From Flagellimonas nanhaiensis (GTDB lineage: Bacteria; Bacteroidota; Bacteroidia; Flavobacteriales; Flavobacteriaceae), in contig NZ_QTJX01000007.1 in NCBI RefSeq assembly GCF_003382275.1, positions 28,108 to 92,107 of the forward strand: a DNA stretch of 64,000 nucleotides, written 5' to 3'. This document shows positions 1 to 6,418 of this stretch, piece after piece. The notes beneath the pieces are model-generated. The model was not told where the DNA came from, did not search any database, and saw only the letters and a list, made by a program, of their open reading frames with translations. The position numbers were made by a program, and so were the translations under genes. Numbering within the stretch: the first letter of the stretch is position 1; the number at the start of each line of letters is the position of its first letter.

Positions 1-1
1 A

Positions 2-226
2 GACGACAGCACGACTGATACGGCAACATGGACTATAGACGCCACGCCAAAGAACGGTGCTGTGGCAGAAATTAAATTGAACTTAGCAGCTGAGCCAGCC
101 CCTTTCTCAACAGATACAGGGGTCAGTCAATTGCCTGGAACAACCGATTTTTCAGCAAGCACAGACCAGCTTTTGACGGTAAAGGTCATTTTAGGGACTG
201 TTTATTACTATTACACAAACCTATGA
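2..226 (+). CDS. C-terminal fragment of an unknown protein (cut by window start)
   Basis: An open frame enters from the left edge and runs 74 codons to a TGA at 224-226. The stop overlaps the ATG of the next gene by four bases (ATGA), so the two are probably translationally coupled. The visible tail is rich in Thr, Ser and Asp, with no Cys, and ends in a Tyr-rich stretch (VYYYYTNL). No motif is recognisable. By position upstream of exported phage-type proteins it may be a virion or tail-associated protein, but this is only inference. Confidence 0.6.
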   Translation, partial: DDSTTDTATWTIDATPKNGAVAEIKLNLAAEPAPFSTDTGVSQLPGTTDFSASTDQLLTVKVILGTVYYYYTNL

Positions 227-930
227 TACGGATATTCTTTTTATTGATTCCTTTTTTGGGTTTCTCACAAGTGCCGGATTTATTGTTGGCAAGCCAACAA
301 CAGGCCAATTCCGGGCCATCAGATTCGCGGGATTTACCGGGACTCGTCTACTCGGTGGACGACCCGCCGACCGACCTTAACTTTTTAGGGGACAGACAGA
401 TCGATATCGGAAGTACAAATATCGATTTTACACCCGGAACAGATGAGTTCAGTATAGTTGTAAAGATGGGCGGCACCCATCCGACATCGTTTTCCAGCAT
501 CATCGCTAAGGGAACAAGTTCCTCTGTACAATATATGCTGGGCATACAGGATGGGAACAACCTTAACACCGCACTTGGGGGCGGCAATATAGTCCAGTCA
601 TCAAATACGTTCTACAGCGGTACGGACCTTTACATATGGACGGTCTCCACCACTACCCAGATTTTGAGGGACGATGGGACCGAAAGGCTCAATGCCGCAT
701 TTTCAGGAACGGCCACCAATGCAAGCAATGTTACCATAGGGGGCCGCTCGGACAGCACCTCACAGATGACGGGGAGCATTGCATGGATAAGGATTTATAA
801 CAGGGTATTGAGCGCAAGTGAGATATCAGCTATTGAAGCTGAATTCATGTACCTATGGTGGATAATATTGGTCGTTCCCTTCAACAATAGAAAAAGATTT
901 GAAAAAACAAATGAAAAATGCGCGGCCTAA
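223..930 (+). CDS. Exported LamG/concanavalin-A-like domain protein
   Basis: 235 residues. The N-terminus is a signal peptide (MIRIFFLLIPFLGFSQ, predicted cut near residue 16). Residues about 55-205 read as a LamG/concanavalin A-like jelly roll: FSIVVKMG near the start, then blocks such as VTIGGRSDS and GSIAWIRIYNRVLSASEI, the last being the typical closing strand of the fold. Such domains bind carbohydrates or act as phage adhesion modules. The start overlaps the preceding stop (ATGA), and the end overlaps the next gene by 13 bases. The C-terminal 30 residues are hydrophobic then basic and could be a membrane tail (FMYLWWIILVVPF). Whether it is a virion protein or an exported cargo protein is not decidable from sequence alone. 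Confidence 0.75.
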   Translation: MIRIFFLLIPFLGFSQVPDLLLASQQQANSGPSDSRDLPGLVYSVDDPPTDLNFLGDRQIDIGSTNIDFTPGTDEFSIVVKMGGTHPTSFSSIIAKGTSSSVQYMLGIQDGNNLNTALGGGNIVQSSNTFYSGTDLYIWTVSTTTQILRDDGTERLNAAFSGTATNASNVTIGGRSDSTSQMTGSIAWIRIYNRVLSASEISAIEAEFMYLWWIILVVPFNNRKRFEKTNEKCAA

Positions 931-2423
931 CAACTTTAATATTGGTTTTCTTTTGGTTTGGACAAGGTGTCTCGCAGTCCACATTGACAGCTGTTGATAA
1001 TCCATTATTGGCCTTTAAAGGTGCATATGGTGCGGGAGCCTTTACAAAGGATTGGGTCGGAAGACCGCTGTACTTTGTCGATAACTGTAATCCTTCCGGT
1101 GCAGGTAGTCTTTCCGCTGCGATTTCAGGTGTAAATTCCACTGGGGGTGTTGTAATCTTCAATGTTGCTTGCGAGAATGGGATTGAGAACACCTATAACG
1201 GCATGACCATTGACCAGGACGGTAATCCAAACGGCGGTTTTTACATTGCGGGCCAGACCGCCCCCGGCAAGATTGTGGTCACTGGCGGAAGATGGAGGGC
1301 AGAGGAGACCGACAATATCGTTATCAGGTATATTTCCCATCGCCCGAACTATAGCGGTGATGATGCATTTGAACTTATTTCTGTCGAGAATGTAATAATT
1401 GACCATGTATCGGCAGCTTGGGGGGGTGACGAGGGTTATAGCACTAGGGCGTATGGCGGCAATCCAAATCAGAACATCACCTTTCAGAACATGTTCATTT
1501 CTTCGTCAAAGACTGGGACTTTGTTAGGTGATTCCACGGACCCTTCGTTGGCGGGAAATCTTTCCGCGCACAGGAACCTTTATTTCAACATATCACATAG
1601 GGTCCCCAATATTAATTCCGATGGTAGGGCCGATGTGATAAACAATTTGACGTGGGATTGGCAGAGCAGGCTGACCTTTATCAACGGTGACACCCAATTG
1701 AACCACATTAACAACTATTATGAACCCGGAATAAGGACAACTATCGGTGACGCAAGGAACAAGGCCCAGCAAACGGATCTGCCCGTAATATTTACGGAAG
1801 GCAACGTTGTCGGTAAAGGCTTGTTTTTGGAGACGGACAATGACCGTGACCTTTGGGACGAATTTCGTTCTGGAGTTGGAGGTGTTGACCTTGGCCCTTC
1901 TTTTTTTGCATCGACACAATATACCCCATTGTTGGGCAATCCAGTTCCGGTCATTTCTGCTGATTCAACTTTTGTACATGTAACTCAGGAAGCGGGGAAC
2001 AATAGACACATAGCCAATGATTTGAGCGTTGTAAAGGATTGGGATATGGTCGATGACCATTATCTATCGATAATATCGGGGGGCGAGGGTTCTCATCTGG
2101 TCTATGAGAACGATCCAGAGACATTTACTTCAGAACAGATATATATCGATTTCCACAACCTGTCCCATGGAACTATATCGGCTTCAAGACCTGTGGGATG
2201 GGATACTGACGCGGACGGTATGCCGGATGTTTGGGAATTGACTGAGTATGGAGATTTGACACAAGGTTCTTGGGGCGATTTTGATTCAGACGGTTGGACA
2301 AATTTGGAGGAGTATTTGGCCCTTGTGGATGTGACCGCGCAGAGTTCCCCTACACAGGGAAAGGTGATAAACTTTGGAAGGGCAAAAATAGGGGGAAGAT
2401 TAGCTAAAGTAATAACGAATTGA
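918..2423 (+). CDS. Exported pectate-lyase-like right-handed beta-helix protein
   Basis: 501 residues. A signal peptide is present (MRGLTTLILVFFWFGQGVSQ). The body resembles PL1/pectate-lyase-type beta-helix proteins: IVIRYISHRP followed by NVIIDHVSAAWGGDEG matches the family's strand-turn pattern around the Ca/substrate site. Near residues 430-465 lie two acidic loops, DTDADGMPDVWE and DFDSDGWTNLEEY, which look like the Ca-binding repeats that end many Bacteroidota polysaccharide lyases. No T9SS sorting domain follows. In the element it sits directly upstream of the lysis genes, where a tail-spike depolymerase would also be plausible. Substrate and activity are unknown. Confidence 0.75.
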   Translation: MRGLTTLILVFFWFGQGVSQSTLTAVDNPLLAFKGAYGAGAFTKDWVGRPLYFVDNCNPSGAGSLSAAISGVNSTGGVVIFNVACENGIENTYNGMTIDQDGNPNGGFYIAGQTAPGKIVVTGGRWRAEETDNIVIRYISHRPNYSGDDAFELISVENVIIDHVSAAWGGDEGYSTRAYGGNPNQNITFQNMFISSSKTGTLLGDSTDPSLAGNLSAHRNLYFNISHRVPNINSDGRADVINNLTWDWQSRLTFINGDTQLNHINNYYEPGIRTTIGDARNKAQQTDLPVIFTEGNVVGKGLFLETDNDRDLWDEFRSGVGGVDLGPSFFASTQYTPLLGNPVPVISADSTFVHVTQEAGNNRHIANDLSVVKDWDMVDDHYLSIISGGEGSHLVYENDPETFTSEQIYIDFHNLSHGTISASRPVGWDTDADGMPDVWELTEYGDLTQGSWGDFDSDGWTNLEEYLALVDVTAQSSPTQGKVINFGRAKIGGRLAKVITN

Positions 2424-2424
2424 T

Positions 2425-2652
2425 ATGACAAAGATCAAGGAAAAATGGGGTGACTACTCCCTTCGAGAAAAGATTGCGATTGTAATTGGTAGTGTACTGC
2501 TTACCATACAGGTTGTGAGGTATGCGACAAATACCTTATCGGAAAATCTCAATATTGAGAAATGGGTCTTTGTTGGGGCAGTACTTCTATTGTTTGCTCC
2601 AATTGTACTTGTGGAAATCATCAAAAAGAGAAAAGGAGGAAACAATGCCTGA
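2425..2652 (+). CDS. Small two-helix membrane protein (holin candidate)
   Basis: 75 residues, starting one base after the preceding stop. Two hydrophobic segments (about residues 17-34 and 46-64) are separated by a short loop, with a charged N-terminus and a strongly basic tail (KKRKGG). Size, topology and position just upstream of a peptidase gene fit a holin, but no family was recognised. The strong Shine-Dalgarno-like AAAAGGAGG inside its 3' end serves the next gene. Confidence 0.6.
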   Translation: MTKIKEKWGDYSLREKIAIVIGSVLLTIQVVRYATNTLSENLNIEKWVFVGAVLLLFAPIVLVEIIKKRKGGNNA

Positions 2653-2842
2653 AAAATTAAAGACATCCGTTGAAGTGGTTTTCGCTATTATGACATTGGT
2701 GAGCACAATGACTATACCATGGGGATTGTTGTTCCTTAAGGTTGTGGTAGGTTTTCTGACCTATTTTTTATCACGTATGGTCTATCGGTATTATAAAAAG
2801 GATATCGATGCATTTGTGGACAGTCTAAAAAGGAAGAAATGA
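2645..2842 (+). CDS. Small membrane protein of the lysis region
   Basis: 65 residues. An ATG at 2645 preceded by AAAAGGAGGA (2631-2640) is preferred over upstream in-frame starts; it overlaps the previous stop by eight bases. Residues about 10-45 are hydrophobic with a Pro in the middle (TIPWG), suggesting one long or two short membrane helices, followed by a basic tail ending KRKK. It may be a second holin-like or anti-holin protein; no homology was recognised. Confidence 0.65.
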   Translation: MPEKLKTSVEVVFAIMTLVSTMTIPWGLLFLKVVVGFLTYFLSRMVYRYYKKDIDAFVDSLKRKK

Positions 2843-2958
2843 AAAGATTGGTAAGATGGTTGACCACGAAGCGCCGATACAGTTTTAAGGCACCTAATTT
2901 CTTGATGGCCTTGTTCGTATGGTTTTTGGCTTGGATGTTCTTTAAATGTTTGTTTTAG
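2839..2958 (+). CDS. 39-residue membrane protein
   Basis: A very short reading frame: ATG at 2839 overlaps the preceding TGA by four bases and the TAG at 2956-2958 abuts the next ATG at 2959. The product has a basic N-terminus (MKRLVRWLTTKRR) and a single aromatic-rich hydrophobic helix (about residues 23-39). Exact fit between its neighbours, with coupling at both ends, is the main argument that it is real. It may be part of the lysis machinery. Confidence 0.55.
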   Translation: MKRLVRWLTTKRRYSFKAPNFLMALFVWFLAWMFFKCLF

Positions 2959-3429
2959 ATGTTTCCAGTAGGTGACATAGCGAGCTACGATATTACCGGA
3001 AAAGGTTTTGACAAAAAAATAGAGCAAAAGGTCCGGGTGTGCCACATGAACTACCTGGTCCATATAGACCGGCTGATGTTCAAGAAGCACGGAATCCATG
3101 TCTATGTAAGTCTTAAAAGCTCATGGAGGCCCAAGTGGTGGGAACTGATCAAAAAAAGAAGCGGACTTAGCCAGCATGTCTATTCTTATCTTGGTGCCAC
3201 GGACATAACTTGTGATGACTTTGCGGAAAACTGGGAAATCCTGTTGGAGTATTTGATCAACCACACCTCGTATACCAGGTTGGCGGTCTACCATACGATT
3301 GACCCCAAAACCGGCAAGAAAAGTGGATTCATCCACGGGGACTACAAAAATGAATGTAATGATGCCTACGTGTACAAAATTGTTGGCGGGGCATGGAAAC
3401 GAGACTATCCGATAGAGAGAAACAATTAG
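2959..3429 (+). CDS. M15-type peptidase, probable prophage endolysin
   Basis: 156 residues without a signal peptide. Three motif blocks fit the D-Ala-D-Ala carboxypeptidase/VanY (M15) pattern: SSWRP near residue 54, SQHVYSYLGATDIT near residue 71 (S-x-H-x6-A-x-D, zinc ligands His and Asp) and GFIHGDY near residue 124 (third zinc ligand). Such enzymes cleave peptide cross-links of peptidoglycan and serve as endolysins in many phages. The lack of a signal peptide together with the small membrane proteins upstream supports holin-dependent release. It starts immediately after the 39-residue gene. Confidence 0.75.
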   Translation: MFPVGDIASYDITGKGFDKKIEQKVRVCHMNYLVHIDRLMFKKHGIHVYVSLKSSWRPKWWELIKKRSGLSQHVYSYLGATDITCDDFAENWEILLEYLINHTSYTRLAVYHTIDPKTGKKSGFIHGDYKNECNDAYVYKIVGGAWKRDYPIERNN

Positions 3430-3438
3430 AATTAAATC

Positions 3439-3801
3439 ATGAGATTGATCACCTATCTTTTATTGTTAATGCCCATTATGGTTTTTGGGCAACTTGAGAA
3501 GTCACAAAGCAACGCTATATCTTCTTTTAGTCTTTGGTCACCACTTTTTGAAAATATCGAGTCGATTGACAAGGTGGAACTAGAGGATGGGAAGTTGTTT
3601 GTGTATAGGACCATATATCCAAACTCAAACGATAGTTGTGCCGTCTATCACCCTGACGGGAAGTGTTCTTGGAGCGAGCCTAGAAAGGTCAGGGATGTTT
3701 ATGAAGATAAAAATGGAAATATAGTTTTTGTTGGCACCGAATCCCCTAAATATAAGACTATTTTAAAGGAGGTTGAAACATTGGTTGAGACTTGGGAATG
3801 A
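3439..3801 (+). CDS. Exported protein of unknown function in the lysis region
   Basis: 120 residues. A signal peptide (MRLITYLLLLMPIMVFGQ) is clear. The mature part is acidic with two Cys residues (SCAVY and GKCSW, 9 residues apart) that could form a disulfide. No family was recognised. Its stop overlaps the ATG of the following lipoprotein gene by four bases. The position between endolysin and spanin candidates suggests a role at the envelope during lysis or superinfection exclusion; that is inference only. Confidence 0.65.
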   Translation: MRLITYLLLLMPIMVFGQLEKSQSNAISSFSLWSPLFENIESIDKVELEDGKLFVYRTIYPNSNDSCAVYHPDGKCSWSEPRKVRDVYEDKNGNIVFVGTESPKYKTILKEVETLVETWE

Positions 3802-4241
3802 AAAAATACTGGACCTACATATTGATTTTCTTACTCTTGGGCTGCAAGACAAAAAAGCAAGTCCTTAGAACTGAAATAAGGACTTCCGATACGTTGATCG
3901 TAAAATCAGAGATGATAAAGGCCCCGGTCCTGAACCAGGCATTGACCATTGAGCAGATATGTGATACTGTTACTGGTGAGGTTGTCAGGTTCAAAAAGGT
4001 TTTTGTGGTCGATGGAGATTCAATTGAAATTCTCACCAATGATAATAACCAGCTACAGGTTAAGATTTCCCAATTGGAAAAGTTGGTGAAACAAAAGGAC
4101 AGCATTGCAAGTGTCAAGGAATCAGAGAACACAATGGTTTCAGAGAATACTATTTACAAAAAAGATTGGAGGTGGATTTTTAGTGCGTTGGCCATTGGTT
4201 TTTCCATAGGGATTATCAAACCTTGGAGATTTTTCATTTAG
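3798..4241 (+). CDS. Lipoprotein with coiled coil and C-terminal membrane helix (spanin candidate)
   Basis: 147 residues from the ATG at 3798; a TTG two codons upstream is less likely. A lipobox ends LLLGC at about residue 14, so the protein should be lipidated. Residues about 80-115 are polar and heptad-like (LQVKISQLEKLVKQKDSIASVKESEN), and residues 124-147 form a hydrophobic helix. A lipid anchor at one end and a membrane helix at the other would let it span the periplasm, as unimolecular spanins do. It is the last plus-strand gene before a tail-to-tail junction with zero spacing at 4241/4242. Confidence 0.6.
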   Translation: MKKYWTYILIFLLLGCKTKKQVLRTEIRTSDTLIVKSEMIKAPVLNQALTIEQICDTVTGEVVRFKKVFVVDGDSIEILTNDNNQLQVKISQLEKLVKQKDSIASVKESENTMVSENTIYKKDWRWIFSALAIGFSIGIIKPWRFFI

Positions 4242-4550
4242 TCAATCCCTCATAACGCCCAACTTCTTCCCATACTTCAGACCATATTCCCTTCCCATCT
4301 TCACATAATCAGTGAGCATTATCTGTGCTTGGAGATAGTTCTCTGCATGGGAGCTTATATAGACCCTGTCCTCGATCTTCTGTCGCACATTGAACATCAT
4401 GTTCTGTAGTTCCTTATGGGCCTTATAATTTGAATCCACAAAATGGGGGTCCCTCATGTTTTTTCTGAACAGCCTGTACTCCAGGCGAAGTACCTCCTGG
4501 CACACCCTTTCGAGTTCTATAAGATCCACTTTTTTTATTTCAGAACCCAT
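4242..4550 (-). CDS. Unknown small basic protein
   Basis: 102 residues, charged and probably all-helical (many Glu, Lys, Arg and Leu with heptad-like spacing); no signal peptide, membrane segment or Cys pair. Downstream partner of the gene at 4552-4866 with one base between them, so probably one transcript. Its last base abuts the plus-strand lysis operon. Function unknown; minus-strand location next to the attachment end could mean a lysogeny or accessory gene. Confidence 0.6.
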   Translation of the reverse strand: MGSEIKKVDLIELERVCQEVLRLEYRLFRKNMRDPHFVDSNYKAHKELQNMMFNVRQKIEDRVYISSHAENYLQAQIMLTDYVKMGREYGLKYGKKLGVMRD

Positions 4551-4551
4551 T

Positions 4552-4866
4552 TTAATAACGTCCGGTTCTTTCGGGTTTTGGCCCTCTGTTGTCCAGGTTT
4601 CTTCTCAGGCCGAAAAGTTCCCATCCATCCTTTGGGATGTAGTATGCATTGATTTTCATCATCAAAGTGGGTTCCTGGGAGTCCTCTCCTTTAAAATAGA
4701 GAAAGAAGTTGCGCCTCATATCATATTCCATATAGAAGCCGTTCATGCTGCTGGGGAACAGCATGAATTCTTTACGGAAAGCTTCCCTTAACCTATATTC
4801 TCCAATCTCGACCAGGACTATGCGGAGGCTCTTCCGTGAATGGTTACGGAACACATATTCGGACAT
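4552..4866 (-). CDS. Unknown small protein
   Basis: 104 residues, rich in Arg and aromatic residues, with a predicted mixed alpha/beta content (for example FFLYFKGEDS and LMMKINAYYI). No motif was recognised. First gene of a two-gene minus-strand unit. It diverges from the SRAP gene with 75 bases between start codons, so both promoters must sit in that AT-rich gap. Confidence 0.6.
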   Translation of the reverse strand: MSEYVFRNHSRKSLRIVLVEIGEYRLREAFRKEFMLFPSSMNGFYMEYDMRRNFFLYFKGEDSQEPTLMMKINAYYIPKDGWELFGLRRNLDNRGPKPERTGRY

Positions 4867-4941
4867 AATCCAAAAATATGGAACATTTCCAATTGTAAAA
4901 AGTTAAAGTTTTTGGTAATTTGGTAGCTCAACCTCAAAATG

Positions 4942-5742
4942 ATGTGCTATTCAACCTCAAACAGGGAAAAGTCCCAGTCACAAATGGAGCGGGAACTGGA
5001 GGCCCAGTTGCGCCACTCCAACCAATATAGGTTCTACTTCTGGATGAACGGGTTTTCACATGGAGAGTTCAACGCCGTTACCCAAGAGGACCCAAAGCAT
5101 ATCGAAGTGATGAAATGGGGCATTGTGGAACCCAATACCCAGAATGTAGAGGAAAGATGGAAGATACTTAGAGGTAAATCCCTCAACACCCAAAGTGAAC
5201 ATGTTTTTGAGAATGCCAGAACAGAGGATGCCATCTTGGACCGGAGGTGCATAGTCCCGGTGACAGGTTATTTTGAACCTTATTATGTGAAGAAGGATTC
5301 TTACCCACATTTGGTCAAGCCTATACACGAGACATATTTAGGGCTGTTGGGAGTGTACAATGTTATCGATGGTGTCAGATATACCTCGATACTGACCACA
5401 GATGCCAATGGGTTCATGCTGCATGTACACAACCAGAAGAAGAGACAGCCCATAATGTTGGACCCGTATTACTGGGGTGATTGGTTGGATTCCTCCATAA
5501 ACGAGGGACAGATCAGACAGTTGATGTTCCAATGTGATACGGAACAGGAAATGGAGGCATTTACAGTTTTAAGAACAGCTACGACAGGGAACAAGCCAAA
5601 CAATGTTCCTGAGGTATTGGAACCCCTACACTTCCCGGAAGTGGTCGCACAACAAAAGTTCGACATCAAACAGATGGAGACCTATAACGATAACCTGGAC
5701 AATCTTAATGCTGGGTTTGGAACCTCAACACTTTTTGGGTAA
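4942..5742 (+). CDS. SRAP (YedK/HMCES-like) abasic-site DNA-protein crosslinking protein
   Basis: 266 residues from the second of two adjacent ATGs (4939, 4942). The second is preferred because it gives MCYS: in this family Cys2 becomes the N-terminal residue after Met removal and bonds to abasic sites in single-stranded DNA. Further family features are ENARTED (N-A-R-x-E), RRCIVPVTGYFE (conserved Glu) and HNQKKRQPIML (His near the C-terminal half). SRAP genes are common on phages and mobile elements. It protects abasic DNA or may counter host defence or restriction; the phage role is inferred. Confidence 0.85.
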   Translation: MCYSTSNREKSQSQMERELEAQLRHSNQYRFYFWMNGFSHGEFNAVTQEDPKHIEVMKWGIVEPNTQNVEERWKILRGKSLNTQSEHVFENARTEDAILDRRCIVPVTGYFEPYYVKKDSYPHLVKPIHETYLGLLGVYNVIDGVRYTSILTTDANGFMLHVHNQKKRQPIMLDPYYWGDWLDSSINEGQIRQLMFQCDTEQEMEAFTVLRTATTGNKPNNVPEVLEPLHFPEVVAQQKFDIKQMETYNDNLDNLNAGFGTSTLFG

Positions 5743-6002
5743 TGGACATTGAAACCTTCAATAATCTCTCAAAAGAAGAGCGTCAGGAATACTTCTGGGA
5801 TTTCGCCAATAGTCCAATCGATTCCCTGAAGACGCTGAATTTTGATTATTATCTATTCAGACAGGAAAATACTGGACTCCATTTTGAACTTAGGGTAGGA
5901 AAGATACCTAACCAAACAGATGTGAAATGCATTAGTGAGAACGTGGTCATTGAGCGTTACGGCAAAAAGCATCAAAATGTGGATGGCAACCCGTGGGATT
6001 AA
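5742..6002 (+). CDS. Unknown acidic protein coupled to SRAP
   Basis: 86 residues. Its ATG shares one base with the SRAP stop codon (TAATG), indicating translational coupling. The protein is soluble-looking and acidic in the first half (NLSKEERQEYFWDFAN). No Cys cluster, membrane helix or known motif besides a single Cys near residue 66. Last gene before the attachment site, about 100 bases from the tRNA remnant. Confidence 0.65.
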   Translation: MDIETFNNLSKEERQEYFWDFANSPIDSLKTLNFDYYLFRQENTGLHFELRVGKIPNQTDVKCISENVVIERYGKKHQNVDGNPWD

Positions 6003-6037
6003 AGTATTCTGTTGTTTGGCAGATTGCAACTATTTTT

Positions 6038-6059
6038 GCAAATTTTTTGCAAATTTTTT
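6038..6059. repeat. Two tandem copies of an 11-bp unit beside the attachment site
   Basis: GCAAATTTTTT occurs twice head to tail (6038-6048 and 6049-6059), preceded by a partial copy of its T-run. It sits 45-65 bases inside the element end. Short direct repeats in this position are typical of integrase arm-type or accessory-protein binding sites, but that is inference. Confidence 0.5.
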
Positions 6060-6103
6060 CTAGTTAACTATATAACACATTGATAAACAAATAATAGATA
6101 TTA

Positions 6104-6147
6104 GCCTTCTAAGCAGACGGTCATAGGTTCGAATCCTATCGCGATCA
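6104..6147 (+). tRNA. 3' fragment of tRNA-Arg(TCT): attachment-site remnant
   Basis: The sequence reads as anticodon loop CTTCTAA (6106-6112, anticodon TCT at 6108-6110), 3' side of the anticodon stem, variable loop, a perfect T arm (ATAGG-TTCGAAT-CCTAT, 6123-6139), the 3' acceptor strand CGCGATC (6140-6146) and discriminator A (6147). The 5' acceptor strand and D arm are missing: upstream is AT-rich element DNA. CCA is not encoded. This is not a working tRNA gene but the duplicated core left by integration into the 3' half of tRNA-Arg. The complete gene should lie at the other end of the element. Confidence 0.85.
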
Positions 6148-6154
6148 CACCCTC

Positions 6155-6184
6155 AAAGCCCCAGCTATGCTGGGGCTTTGTTGT
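6155..6184 (+). terminator. Rho-independent terminator of the original tRNA gene
   Basis: A perfect 11-bp stem, AAAGCCCCAGC / GCTGGGGCTTT (6155-6165 and 6169-6179), closes a three-base TAT loop and is followed by GTTGTTT. It lies seven bases after the tRNA discriminator base, which supports the view that the right flank from here on is host chromosome. Confidence 0.85.
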
Positions 6185-6418
6185 TTATTGTTCACTAAAA
6201 CTACATGTATCAAGAGTTAGTGCGCTTTAATCATGCTGAGGTGATGCACTTCATGACCAAAAATCGACTCTAATTACTGTGTTAAAGTAACTTCCAATTC
6301 TTGCATCAATCAACAGTAAAATTTTCTCTTGGGATATATTTTTAAATTGAAAAGCTGCTCAATTTTCTATCACATTTAATAATTACGATATTTATGGTCT
6401 TACAATCTATGTTGGAGT
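6185..6418. other. Intergenic region, no gene seen
   Basis: About 230 AT-rich bases between the tRNA remnant and the AraC-type regulator. No convincing reading frame or hairpin was found. It should contain the promoter of the regulator gene; TATTTATG (near 6390) is one mismatch from the TAnnTTTG consensus but no matching upstream element was identified. Confidence 0.4.

Larger units (their letters stand above)
1..6147. mobile_element. Right end of an integrated element, probably a prophage, inserted in tRNA-Arg
   Basis: Seen: a run of tightly packed, overlapping small genes with phage-lysis character (small membrane proteins, M15 peptidase, lipoprotein with a C-terminal membrane helix), many unknown proteins, an SRAP gene, and then the 3' half of a tRNA gene at 6104-6147 followed by a terminator. 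A tRNA 3' fragment without its 5' half is the classic scar of tyrosine-recombinase integration. The left boundary, integrase and structural genes are outside the window. A non-phage integrative element cannot be excluded because no capsid, terminase or tail gene is visible. Confidence 0.75.

Noticed and set aside
6104..6147. A functional tRNA-Arg gene
   Set aside because: The D arm and 5' acceptor strand are missing; upstream DNA cannot fold into them, so it is only a remnant.
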